A stretch of DNA of 64,000 bases from Rothia nasimurium (GTDB taxonomy: Bacteria > Actinomycetota > Actinomycetes > Actinomycetales > Micrococcaceae), in the NCBI RefSeq assembly GCF_014217215.1, contig NZ_CP056080.1:1364001-1428000 (forward strand), in the 5' to 3' direction. Positions 19,213 to 27,502 of the stretch are shown here, piece by piece. The notes under the pieces are model-generated. The model had not been told where the DNA came from and did not search any database. It saw only the letters and a list, made by a program, of their open reading frames with translations. A program made the translations under genes and the position numbers. How positions within the stretch are numbered: the stretch's first letter is position 1; every line of letters starts with the position of its first letter.

Positions 19213-19234
19213 GCGTCATACCCGCCTTTATCTT
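19206..19234 (+). promoter_or_regulatory. promoter of the helicase gene
   Basis: A consensus TTGACA (19206-19211), 17-base spacer and TATCTT (19229-19234), giving a short leader of about 20 bases before the ATG at 19261. Confidence 0.65.
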
Positions 19235-19260
19235 GACCGGTCTATTAAACTAGAAGAACC

Positions 19261-21864
19261 ATGAAGATTCTTCCCTTTCTCTCCCCCTCTTTAGCCGATA
19301 ACAGCAAGCCCTATTTCCGTGGCGATTTTGCCTCTAACCCGCTCACGGGCGATGAAGCCTACGAGGCCTTTCTGGCTTGGATTGAGGCTCGCGGCATGCA
19401 GCTCTACCCGGCCCAGGACGAAGCTGTGCTTGATTTGGCTGCGGGCAACAACGTCATTTTGGCGACCCCCACGGGGTCGGGTAAGTCGACGGTGGCGGTT
19501 GCGGCTCATTTTATGGGTTTGGCGACCGGCCAGCGCTCCTACTACACCGCCCCTATTAAGGCCCTGGTGTCTGAGAAGTTCTTTGATCTCTGCGAGATTT
19601 TTGGGGCTGAGAACGTGGGTATGGTGACCGGCGATTCTTCTATTAACGCCGATGCCCCCATCGTCTGTTGCACCGCCGAGATTCTTGCCAATATTGTGCT
19701 GCGTGAGGGTGAAGGGGCTGATCTGACCCAGGTGGTCATGGATGAGTTCCATTTCTACTCTGACCCCCAGCGCGGTTGGGCTTGGCAGGCTCCCCTGCTT
19801 GACCTGCCCCAGGCCCAGTTCCTGCTTATGAGCGCAACCCTGGGCGATACCAGCCGTTTTGAGCGTGAGCTGACGGAGCTCACCGGGCGGCAGACCTCCC
19901 TGGTCACCAGCGAGACCCGCCCCATTCCGCTCAACTACACCTACTCCCGGGAGCCCCTGGTTGAGAAGGTAGACGAGCTAGTGAGCACCCACCAGGCTCC
20001 GGTCTACATTGTGCATTTCTCCCAGCTCCAGGCCATCGATACAGCCGCTTCGCTCATGAGCCTGGCTATTGCCTCTAAGGAAGACAAGGAGCGTATCAAC
20101 GAGCTGACCGCCGGCTTCCGCTACTCGGCGGGCTTCGGTAAGCAGCTACAGAAGTACATCAAGAACGGTATCGGCATTCACCATGCCGGCATGCTGCCCA
20201 AGTACCGTCGCCTGGTGGAACAGCTAGCCCAGGCGGGCCTGCTCAAGGTCATTTGCGGTACCGATACGCTGGGTGTGGGTATTAACGTCCCCATCCGCAC
20301 GGTGCTCGTAACCGCCCTTTCCAAGTTTGACGGGCAGCGCACCCGCCGCCTGAAGTCCCGCGAGTTCCACCAGATTGCAGGACGCGCGGGCCGGGCTGGC
20401 TTTGACACGGCCGGTTACGTGGTGGTTCAGGCCCCCGAACACGAGATTGAGAACGACCGGCTTGAGGCCAAGGCCCGGGAGAAGTTCAACGGGGATGAGA
20501 AGAAGATGGCCCAGTCGCTGCGGGGTAAAAAGAAGAAGCCCCCGCAGGGCTTTGTGGCATGGAGCGACAAGACTTTCGAGCAGATTATTGCCGCAGAACC
20601 CGAACCGCTGACCTCGTCCTTCCAGATGACCCACTCCATGATGCTCAATATGCTGCAGCGTGAGGCTGACCCCTTTGAGACCGTCATGCTCTTCCTCACC
20701 GCCAACCACGAGCCGCCGATTAAGCAGCGTGCCCTCAAGCGCAAGGCGATTGGCATCTACCGGGAGCTGCTCAACGGGGGCGTGGTGGAGCGCCTGCCGG
20801 AGCCCGACGAGTTTGGCCGCACCGTGCGCCTGACCGTCTCGCTGCAGGAGAACTTCGCCCTGAACCAGCCGCTCTCCCCCTTCGCGCTGGCTTCGCTGTC
20901 TCTGCTCGATAAGGAGTCGGAGTCCTACGCTCTCGATGCTGTCTCGGTGATTGAGTCCACCCTGGAAAAGCCCCGCCAGGTGCTGATTGGTCAGGAGAAG
21001 AAGGCTAAGAGTGAGGCCCTGGCCGAGATGAAGGCTGAGGGGCTGGACTACAACGAGCGTATGGCTGAGCTCGACAAAATCACCTACCCGCAGCCCCTGG
21101 CTGACCTGCTAGAACAGGCCTTTGAGACCTACTCGGCGGGCGCTCCCTTTATGAAGGAGTTTGAGGTAGAGCCCAAGAGCGTGGTGCGCGATATGTATGA
21201 GCGGGCCATGGGCTTTGGCGACTACATCCAGTTCTACGGGCTTGAGCGTTCCGAGGGTATTCTGCTGCGCTACCTGTCGGACGCCTACAAGGCCCTGCGC
21301 CAGACCGTGCCCCTATCTGCCCTGACCGATGAGCTCACCGACGTGATCGAGTGGCTGGGCGAGGTTATCCGCCAGACCGACTCATCCCTGGTGGACGAGT
21401 GGGAGCGCCTGGCCGCCGGCGAAGAAGGCATCCCCGTACAGGACTCTCTCGAAGAGCTCGTTGCCGAGTCTACCCCCAAGGTGACGAGCAACGTCCGCGC
21501 CTTTAAGGTGATGGTGCGCAACGCGATGTTCCGCCGGGTGGAGCTCTTTGCGGACGAGCGCGACCACCTCCTGGGCGAGCTGGACGGCGAACGCTCGGGT
21601 TGGGACGCCGACCGCTGGGCTGAGGCGATGGACGACTATTTTGAGGAGTACGAGGATATCTATACGGACGCCGAGGCCCGCTCCCCGCGCCTGATTGAGA
21701 TTGATGACAACACGGCTGAGCACCCCGGAGTGTGGAAGGTTCGTCAGGTTTTTGCCGACCCCGACGACAACCACGATTTCGGGATTGTCGCCAGGGTCGA
21801 CCTGGACGCCTCAGACAAGGAAGGCGCGCCCGTGGTGCTGATTGAGAGCGTGGGGGCTTTCTAG
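19261..21864 (+). CDS. Ski2-like DEAD/DEAH-box RNA helicase with DUF3516
   Basis: An 867-residue superfamily 2 helicase of the actinobacterial group that carries a C-terminal DUF3516 region. Motif I is ATPTGSGKSTVAVAA near residue 69, motif Ia APIKALVSEKF, motif II a DEFH box (VVMDEFHFYSD near residue 159), motif III LMSATLGDTS, and motif VI HQIAGRAGRAGFDTAGYVV near residue 370. The Q-like LYPAQDEAVLDLAAG precedes motif I. It resembles Ski2/Mtr4-type exosome helicases, so RNA processing is the likeliest role, but the target is unknown. Its stop codon overlaps that of the convergent peptidase gene by a few bases, leaving no room for a terminator between them. Confidence 0.88.
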   Translation: MKILPFLSPSLADNSKPYFRGDFASNPLTGDEAYEAFLAWIEARGMQLYPAQDEAVLDLAAGNNVILATPTGSGKSTVAVAAHFMGLATGQRSYYTAPIKALVSEKFFDLCEIFGAENVGMVTGDSSINADAPIVCCTAEILANIVLREGEGADLTQVVMDEFHFYSDPQRGWAWQAPLLDLPQAQFLLMSATLGDTSRFERELTELTGRQTSLVTSETRPIPLNYTYSREPLVEKVDELVSTHQAPVYIVHFSQLQAIDTAASLMSLAIASKEDKERINELTAGFRYSAGFGKQLQKYIKNGIGIHHAGMLPKYRRLVEQLAQAGLLKVICGTDTLGVGINVPIRTVLVTALSKFDGQRTRRLKSREFHQIAGRAGRAGFDTAGYVVVQAPEHEIENDRLEAKAREKFNGDEKKMAQSLRGKKKKPPQGFVAWSDKTFEQIIAAEPEPLTSSFQMTHSMMLNMLQREADPFETVMLFLTANHEPPIKQRALKRKAIGIYRELLNGGVVERLPEPDEFGRTVRLTVSLQENFALNQPLSPFALASLSLLDKESESYALDAVSVIESTLEKPRQVLIGQEKKAKSEALAEMKAEGLDYNERMAELDKITYPQPLADLLEQAFETYSAGAPFMKEFEVEPKSVVRDMYERAMGFGDYIQFYGLERSEGILLRYLSDAYKALRQTVPLSALTDELTDVIEWLGEVIRQTDSSLVDEWERLAAGEEGIPVQDSLEELVAESTPKVTSNVRAFKVMVRNAMFRRVELFADERDHLLGELDGERSGWDADRWAEAMDDYFEEYEDIYTDAEARSPRLIEIDDNTAEHPGVWKVRQVFADPDDNHDFGIVARVDLDASDKEGAPVVLIESVGAF

Positions 21865-23891
21865 GCCAGCCCCCGCCGCTTCAACAACGGGGCCGTGTCG
21901 GCCTCGCGTCCGGTCATTGCTTTGAAGGCCTCGGGGATGGGCTGGGTTCCGCCGACCGCCAGAATATGGCGGCGGAAGGCGTCCCCATTCTCACGGGTTA
22001 GCCCACCGTTAGCCTCATACCAGGCGACCGTATCCGCATCGAACACCTCAGCCCACAGGTAGGAGTAGTAGCCCGCCGCGTACCCGCCACTGAAAGTGTG
22101 GTTGAGGTAGCTGGTGCGGTAACGGGATTCCACCAGCTCGTGCCACAGCCCTAACTCGGTCAGGGCCTGCTGCTCAAAAGCCCTGGGGTCTTCTACCGGG
22201 GTGGCATTCCTCTGGGCGGGTAGCTTATGCCAGGACCAGTCCAGGGCAGCGGCACGCAGGTACTCCACCGTGGCCTGACCCTGGCCCCAGGTTTCAGCCG
22301 CGAGTACGGCCTCAATCAGATGGGCAGGCACCGGCTCCCCGGTCTGGTAATGCACAGCGTAGTTAGGCAGAATCTCCGGGTGGAGCATCCACATCTCATT
22401 GACCTGGCTGGGGTACTCCACGATGTCCCGCTCAACGCTGGCACCCGACAGGGAGCGGTACTCCGTATCAGAGAGCAGGCCGTGCAGGGCATGCCCGAAC
22501 TCGTGAAAGAGGGTATTGACCTCGTCAAAGGTAACGAAAGCCGGCTGCCCTTCAGCCGGGGCCGGAATGTTGAGGTTATTGACCACCACCGGGCGGGTAC
22601 CCTCAGCCCGGGACTGGTCAACAAAGGTGTTCATCCAGGCCCCACCGCGCTTAGTATCACGGGTAAAGAAATCCCCCAGGAAGAGCCCCAGGGGGCTGTC
22701 ATCGGCATCAAATACCTCCCAGATACGCACCTGCTCGTGGTAGCCAGCAAGATCAGTGCGTTCGGTAAAACTCAGCCCATAGACCCGACTGGCAGCATAG
22801 AAGACCCCGTCCTCAAGCACCCGGTTGAGCTCAAAGTAGGGTTGCAGGGATTCAGGGTCAACAGCGTATTCCCGGGCTTTGACCTTCTCTGAGTAATAGG
22901 TCATGTCCCAGGGTTCGAGCTTGTCTATACCGTCCTCAACTGCCAGCGCCGCAATCGCACGGGCCTCCCGGTCAGCATTCCGCATAGCCGGTTCAATGGT
23001 CTGAGCAAACAGTCTCTCAACGGCTTCGGGAGTTCCTGCCGTGCGATCAGCAACCGCCAGTGCCGCAAAAGAGTCAAAACCGAGCAGGGCAGCTTTTTGC
23101 GCTCGCAGGGCTGCAATCTCAGCAGCCATAGCCCAGGTCTCATTGCCTCGTTCTACGCTGGCGGTATAGACGCGCTGGCGCACCGCCCGGTCTGAGAGGT
23201 GAGCCAGGGCAGGCTGCTGGGTATAGAGCTCAAAAGTAAGAAGCCAGCCGTCCTCATGCCCGGCGGCAACAGCTGCCGCGCGGGCAGCATCCTTATTTGA
23301 TGCGGGCATACCGGCCATATCAGCTTCATCGGTGATCAGGACGGCCGCCGCATTCAGGTCCCGAGTAACCTGCTGGCCGTAGGCGGTTTGGGCCTGGGCA
23401 ATAGCAAGGTTCAAGCTAGCGAGTTCCTCACGGTCAGCATCGCTCAGGGCAGCTCCGGCTAGGGTGAAGCTCTGGTGAAGTTTCTCGGTCAGGCGCACCT
23501 GTTCGTCCGTCAGCCCTGCCTCATGACGGCCCCGGTAGACGGCATCGAGCTTAGAGTAGATAGCGGGGTTGAGGTAGAGGTCATTCTCAAGCTGGGTGAG
23601 TTTTTCGGTGATATCCCCTTCGAGGGCTAGCAGTTCGGGGGTGCCGTCCGCCGATACCAGGTTGTAAAAGACCTTGGTGGTTCGTTCGAGGGTATCGCTG
23701 GGGCGTTCCAGCGGGGCAACCACATTATCGAAGGTGGGCTCATCGGTGAGCTCTGCGATTGCGGTATAGGTTGAGCGGGCTTCAGCCAGACCAATCTCTA
23801 GTGCGGGCAGGTAGTGTTCTGCACGGATTGCAGCGAAATTGGGCAGACGGTAGGGCAGGGAAGATTCTGTGAGCAGGGGATTCTGTGTCAT
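21861..23891 (-). CDS. M3 family metallopeptidase (peptidyl-dipeptidase Dcp / oligopeptidase A type)
   Basis: A 676-residue zinc peptidase of family M3. The active site HEFGH is in NTLFHEFGHALHGLLSD near residue 462, with the downstream zinc-ligand Glu expected in the SGASVERDIVEYPSQ segment. The C-terminal blocks YRTSYLNHTFSGGYAAGYYSYLWAEVFDADT are typical. No signal peptide, so it is cytosolic and would degrade short peptides, releasing dipeptides or acting as an oligopeptidase. Dcp and PrlC cannot be separated safely by eye. ATG at 23891. Convergent with, and overlapping, the helicase gene. Confidence 0.92.
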   Translation of the reverse strand: MTQNPLLTESSLPYRLPNFAAIRAEHYLPALEIGLAEARSTYTAIAELTDEPTFDNVVAPLERPSDTLERTTKVFYNLVSADGTPELLALEGDITEKLTQLENDLYLNPAIYSKLDAVYRGRHEAGLTDEQVRLTEKLHQSFTLAGAALSDADREELASLNLAIAQAQTAYGQQVTRDLNAAAVLITDEADMAGMPASNKDAARAAAVAAGHEDGWLLTFELYTQQPALAHLSDRAVRQRVYTASVERGNETWAMAAEIAALRAQKAALLGFDSFAALAVADRTAGTPEAVERLFAQTIEPAMRNADREARAIAALAVEDGIDKLEPWDMTYYSEKVKAREYAVDPESLQPYFELNRVLEDGVFYAASRVYGLSFTERTDLAGYHEQVRIWEVFDADDSPLGLFLGDFFTRDTKRGGAWMNTFVDQSRAEGTRPVVVNNLNIPAPAEGQPAFVTFDEVNTLFHEFGHALHGLLSDTEYRSLSGASVERDIVEYPSQVNEMWMLHPEILPNYAVHYQTGEPVPAHLIEAVLAAETWGQGQATVEYLRAAALDWSWHKLPAQRNATPVEDPRAFEQQALTELGLWHELVESRYRTSYLNHTFSGGYAAGYYSYLWAEVFDADTVAWYEANGGLTRENGDAFRRHILAVGGTQPIPEAFKAMTGREADTAPLLKRRGLA

Positions 23892-24066
23892 GCAGATAGG
23901 TTACTGCATTTGCACCCTGAATCGGTAACCTCAGTCACATTCTAGGGGTGCTCTCGCCTAAAGCGGTCACATTAGAACTTCTTACGCACCACCTCTGAGC
24001 CCGTGCCGGGAAGCTAGGGTAGCCTATCGGTAGAAGAAAGACCTTACTTGTGTGCAAAGGAGCCCC

Positions 24067-25479
24067 ATGCCTACCCACCCCCGCCTGCCCCAGCCGACCC
24101 ACCGCGTCGGCGCCACCCACACCATCGACTCCCTCAAACTGGTAGACCACTGGTTCACCGTACCCCTAACCCACGGGCTCATCTACGGCAAGGGTGAAGC
24201 GGCAGCCCTGGAATCCCGCTTTGCCGACCAGACCATCACTGTCTTCGCCCGCGAAGTTATCGACACCTCTGATGCCCTCACCACCCCCGTCGAGGAGCGC
24301 CCCTACATGGTCTACCTGCAGGGCGGCCCCGGCGGCAAGAGCCCCCGCCCTATCTCTGAAGGCGGCTGGGTACAGGAACTTGCCAAGACCCACCGCCTGA
24401 TTCTGCTGGATCAGCGCGGCACCGGCAATTCCACCCCGCTCTCTGCCCGCATCATCACCGCCCAGGGCAGCCCCGAGGTACAGGCTGAGTTCTGCGAGCT
24501 CTTCCGCGCCGACTCCATCATTGCCGACGCCGAGGTCGTCCGCGAAATCCTGCTGGCCGACCGCACAGACAAGCGCTGGTCGACCATGGGCCAGAGCTTC
24601 GGTGGCTTCTTGACCCTCTCCTACCTTTCCTTTGCGCCCGAGTCCGTCAAGGATTCCCGCATGACCGCCGGGCTTGCCCCCATCCGTTCCCACGTGGATG
24701 ACGTTTACCGCTCCACCCTCGACCGTATGAAGGAGCGCACCGAGGAATACTACGGCTGGTACCCCGAAGATAAGGACCTGGCCGTCCGTATCTGCGAGCA
24801 CCTGGCTAAGAACGAGGAATACCTGCCCACCGGCGAGCGCCTGACCCCGCACCGCTTCCAGATGCTAGGCAATATTCTGGGGGGTAACGGCCGGGCTAGG
24901 GGCCTGCACTATGTACTGGAGTCGGCTTTTGCTGAGTCTGATAAGTGGCTCTCTGACCAGTTCCTGACAGAGGTTAGCGCCCAGGTCAGCTTCCAGGCTG
25001 GCCCCCTCTACGGCCTGCTACATGAGACGATTTATGCGGACGGCCCCGCCCAGGAGCTGGGGGGAACCTCGCCCTCTGCTTCACCGACGAACTGGTCTGC
25101 AGCCCGCATGTACGCGGAGCGCCCGGACTTTGCCGAGGACGCCTCTCCCCTGCTGCTGACCGGTGAGCATATCTTCCCCTGGTATTACGAGGAGGACCCG
25201 GCTCTGCGTCCGCTGGCTGGGGTTGCCCAGCTGCTGGCTGAGAAGAAGGACTGGGGCCGCCTCTACGACCACGACCAGCTGGCCCGCAACGAGGTGCCCC
25301 TGGTTGCAGCGGCCTACGTGCCCGATGTGTACGTGGATTACGCCCATTCGATGAAGACCGCCGAGTTTGTGGGTAACACCCGTGTGTGGACGTCTAAGAC
25401 CCACCACCATGACGGTCTGGGTGCTGACGGCCCCCTGATTCTGGGCCACCTGAAGAACCTGCTGGCTGATATGCGCTAA
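24067..25479 (+). CDS. S33 alpha/beta-hydrolase, proline iminopeptidase-like
   Basis: A 470-residue alpha/beta-hydrolase of peptidase family S33. The oxyanion loop YLQGGPGGKSPRP (near residue 88) and LLDQRGTGNSTPL are typical of prolyl aminopeptidases; the nucleophile elbow is MGQSFGGFLTLSYL with Ser near residue 177, and the catalytic His is in the C-terminal SKTHHHDGLG segment. It probably removes N-terminal residues, often proline, from peptides in the cytosol. The ATG at 24067 has AAAGGAG four bases upstream; the GTG at 24052 has none. A strong terminator follows. With the adjacent divergent M3 peptidase it forms a small peptide-degradation locus. Confidence 0.87.
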   Translation: MPTHPRLPQPTHRVGATHTIDSLKLVDHWFTVPLTHGLIYGKGEAAALESRFADQTITVFAREVIDTSDALTTPVEERPYMVYLQGGPGGKSPRPISEGGWVQELAKTHRLILLDQRGTGNSTPLSARIITAQGSPEVQAEFCELFRADSIIADAEVVREILLADRTDKRWSTMGQSFGGFLTLSYLSFAPESVKDSRMTAGLAPIRSHVDDVYRSTLDRMKERTEEYYGWYPEDKDLAVRICEHLAKNEEYLPTGERLTPHRFQMLGNILGGNGRARGLHYVLESAFAESDKWLSDQFLTEVSAQVSFQAGPLYGLLHETIYADGPAQELGGTSPSASPTNWSAARMYAERPDFAEDASPLLLTGEHIFPWYYEEDPALRPLAGVAQLLAEKKDWGRLYDHDQLARNEVPLVAAAYVPDVYVDYAHSMKTAEFVGNTRVWTSKTHHHDGLGADGPLILGHLKNLLADMR

Positions 25480-25498
25480 GGGAGTTTAGCTATAACAA

Positions 25499-25537
25499 GA
25501 AGGCCGAGGGGTGCAGCTGCACCTCTCGGCCTTTTTA
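25499..25537 (+). terminator. intrinsic terminator after the S33 hydrolase
   Basis: A near-perfect palindrome (AGGCCGAGGGGTGCAG / CTGCACCTCTCGGCCT) followed by TTTTTATT on the plus strand. Confidence 0.88.
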
Positions 25538-25538
25538 T

Positions 25539-25943
25539 TCAGTGATGGGTTGGGGAGGCCTGCTGGTCTTGTTCCCAGGCCCGGTGGGCGTCGTTGGCGG
25601 CAGACGTTCCTCTTGTCATGGCAGCTACCACCATGGCGATGGTGGGAAGAGTCAGAAAGGTGAGGCCAACCGGAATAACTGAGGAATTGTGGGACATCAA
25701 CCCCAGGGTCAGGACGACGGCTGCCCCGGCGATCTGAGCCCAGGCGCAGATTCGCAGCGCAGGGGCAATCGCCCTATGGGCCGCGTACCAGGCGGCATCC
25801 GACTGCATGGTTGCTGCGGTGCGGACGCCCACCAGTCCGTTACGGCGCAGGGTGCCGGCTGCACCCATGCGGGCTATGGCCAGAAAGAGCCCACCCAGCA
25901 AGAGCAGACAAAAGACCAGGGGTAGATACTCGGTTGCAGACAT
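25539..25943 (-). CDS. SdpI-like small membrane protein
   Basis: A 134-residue protein with three or four hydrophobic segments (YLPLVFCLLLLGGLFLAIA near the N terminus; two more around residues 65-115). The loop RRNGLVGVRTAATMQSDAAWYAAHR matches the SdpI C-terminal domain pattern (N-x-x-x-G-x-R-T followed by W). SdpI in Bacillus is an immunity protein against the SdpC toxin, but most family members have no known role, and no toxin gene is adjacent. The ATG at 25943 (MSATEYLP) has GGGAG upstream; an earlier in-frame start adds seven residues without a good site. Confidence 0.7.
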   Translation of the reverse strand: MSATEYLPLVFCLLLLGGLFLAIARMGAAGTLRRNGLVGVRTAATMQSDAAWYAAHRAIAPALRICAWAQIAGAAVVLTLGLMSHNSSVIPVGLTFLTLPTIAMVVAAMTRGTSAANDAHRAWEQDQQASPTHH

Positions 25944-26048
25944 GGACACTCCCTTCTTGGGCAAAAACAGGGGTTAAGGTCAATTCTACTCAAACCTGAA
26001 ATCTAGTTCTAGAGCTCCAATCCTTATGACACCGCCACATGCAAAGAC

Positions 26049-26083
26049 CGCTGGCCCCTTCCCTCTCGGGATGGGGCCAGCGG
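26049..26083 (-). terminator. terminator hairpin downstream of terC (distal)
   Basis: CCGCTGGCCCC (26049-26059) pairs with GGGGCCAGCGG (26073-26083); on the minus strand it is followed by TCTTTGC. Together with 26100-26132 it forms a double hairpin after terC. Confidence 0.7.
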
Positions 26084-26099
26084 TTGTGAAGCCGGGGAG

Positions 26100-26132
26100 G
26101 GCGTCCGCACCCCTGGTTATTGGGGCGGACGC
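26100..26132 (-). terminator. hairpin built from an inverted pair of GCGGACGC
   Basis: GGCGTCCG-CACCCC and GGGG-CGGACGCC form a stem with one bulge immediately after the terC stop. GCGTCCGC (26101-26108) and its complement GCGGACGC (26125-26132) are the same 8-mer found in excess elsewhere in the window. Confidence 0.55.
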
Positions 26133-26142
26133 CTACCGCCGG

Positions 26143-27339
26143 TTAGGCGCTGCGCTCGGCGTGAGCGGTGCGGGCACGACGTACCAGGTCCTGGTACTCG
26201 TTCTCAGACTCAATCAGCTCGTCGCGGTACTTCTGCGGAATCTCGCGGGACTTAGCCACCTCAGCATCAAGCTTGCTCTGAATCTCAGCACGCTCAGCCT
26301 CAGGGGCATCGGCGGGCAGGTTCAGGTACTTCTCAGACAGGGTCTGAACACGCTGGATGGTTGCCAGGGCCTTGCCCTTGGGTGAGAGCAGGGAGGCCAG
26401 GACGGTCACAATCAGCACGCCCACGATAACGGCCAGTGAGAAGCCGATGGTCACTTCAACAACGTGAACCGGCTGGCCGTCGTTGATGAAGGGCAGGGTG
26501 TTCTCGTGCAGAGCGTGCAGCAGCAGCTTCACACCGATGAAGGCCAGGATGATGGACAGGCCCCATGAGAGGTAGATGAGGCGGTCCAGCAGGCCGTCAA
26601 TCAGGAAGTAGAGCTGGCGCAGACCCATCAGTGAGAAGGCGGTCGCGGTGAAGACGATGTAAGCTTCCTGGGTCAGACCGAAGATTGCGGGGATGGAGTC
26701 CAGGGCGAAGAGGATGTCGGTACCACCGATAGCTACCATGACCAGCAGCATGGGGGTCATGACCTTCTTGCCGTTTTCTACGGTGAAGAGCTTGTCACCG
26801 TCGTAGTAGTCAACGGTGTTGAACATCTTCTTAGCCAGGCGAACGACGAAGTTGTTGGCTTCGTCCTCTTCTTCCTTGTCGGTGACTTCACCCTTGATGA
26901 GGTTACCGGCGGTGTAAATCAGGATCAGGCCGAAGAGGTAGAAGACCCAGCTCCAGCGCTCAATAGCGGCAGCACCAATCAGGATGAAGATGGTGCGGGC
27001 GATCATGGCGAAGATAATACCGAAGAGCAGCACCTTTTGCTGGTCTTCGCGCGGCACCTTGAAGGAGGCCATGATAATCAGGAAGACAAAGAGGTTATCG
27101 ACACTCAAAGCCTTCTCGGTGATGTAGCCGCCATAGTATTCAGCGGCGAACTGGGTGCCGTCCCAGAAGAGGATGACCAGACCAAAGAGCAGGGCGATAC
27201 CCACGTAGACGGCCGACCAAATCGCGGCTTCCTTGATGGTGGGTTCGTGCGCTTTACGCACGTGGAAGAAGAAGTCGTAAGCAAGCAGTGCCAGGATGAA
27301 CGCAATCGTTACACCCCACTGCAACCCAGTGATATGCAT
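26143..27339 (-). CDS. terC: TerC family integral membrane protein (probable Mn2+ exporter)
   Basis: A 398-residue TerC/Alx-type membrane protein. The paired acidic signatures are present: KALSVDNLFVFLIIMASF near residue 75 and GGTDILFALDSIPAIFGLT near residue 212, within about seven to nine membrane helices. TerC and Alx homologues under this riboswitch class export manganese, in some cases during metallation of secreted enzymes. The last 80 residues are a charged, probably helical cytosolic tail (SEKYLNLPADAPEAERAEIQ onward). The ATG at 27339 (MHITGLQWGV) follows GAAAGG. The leader contains a yybP-ykoY riboswitch, which supports a manganese role rather than tellurite resistance. Confidence 0.92.
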   Translation of the reverse strand: MHITGLQWGVTIAFILALLAYDFFFHVRKAHEPTIKEAAIWSAVYVGIALLFGLVILFWDGTQFAAEYYGGYITEKALSVDNLFVFLIIMASFKVPREDQQKVLLFGIIFAMIARTIFILIGAAAIERWSWVFYLFGLILIYTAGNLIKGEVTDKEEEDEANNFVVRLAKKMFNTVDYYDGDKLFTVENGKKVMTPMLLVMVAIGGTDILFALDSIPAIFGLTQEAYIVFTATAFSLMGLRQLYFLIDGLLDRLIYLSWGLSIILAFIGVKLLLHALHENTLPFINDGQPVHVVEVTIGFSLAVIVGVLIVTVLASLLSPKGKALATIQRVQTLSEKYLNLPADAPEAERAEIQSKLDAEVAKSREIPQKYRDELIESENEYQDLVRRARTAHAERSA

Positions 27340-27350
27340 TGGGAGCCTTT

Positions 27351-27478
27351 CTTGTGGTTGGGGTTTGCCAAAATCCACAAGTCTCTCCCACCACCGTTGA
27401 GGGTGGTTTCCTGCTCCGGTTGGGCGCCTTCGATCAACGTGCTGACGATGCAGGAATTAGTGGGATACTCCCTTGCTC
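27351..27478 (-). promoter_or_regulatory. yybP-ykoY manganese riboswitch and expression platform
   Basis: On the minus strand the leader contains the conserved L1 segment CAAGGGAGTATCCC, an internal TCGTCAGCACG, stems TTCCTGC/GCAGGAA and ACCACC/GGTGGT, and the closing L3/P1 segment GGGAGAGACTTG. CAAG and CTTG close P1. This is the layout of the Mn2+-sensing yybP-ykoY class, which commonly precedes terC. The 3' P1 strand CTTGTGG (27381-27375 side reads CTTGTGG) is also complementary to CCACAAG (27357-27351), which directly abuts the AAAGG ribosome binding site, so translation control by strand exchange is likely. Motifs are seen; binding is inferred from the class. Confidence 0.82.
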
Positions 27479-27486
27479 GGTCTACA

Positions 27487-27492
27487 ACTATA
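27487..27492 (-). promoter_or_regulatory. -10 element for the terC riboswitch transcript
   Basis: TATAGT on the minus strand, placing the transcription start at about 27480, exactly where the riboswitch begins. The -35 region, inside the MFS gene's 3' end, is weak (TGTTCA with a 17-base spacer). Confidence 0.5.
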
Positions 27493-27502
27493 ACCCATCT
27501 TC

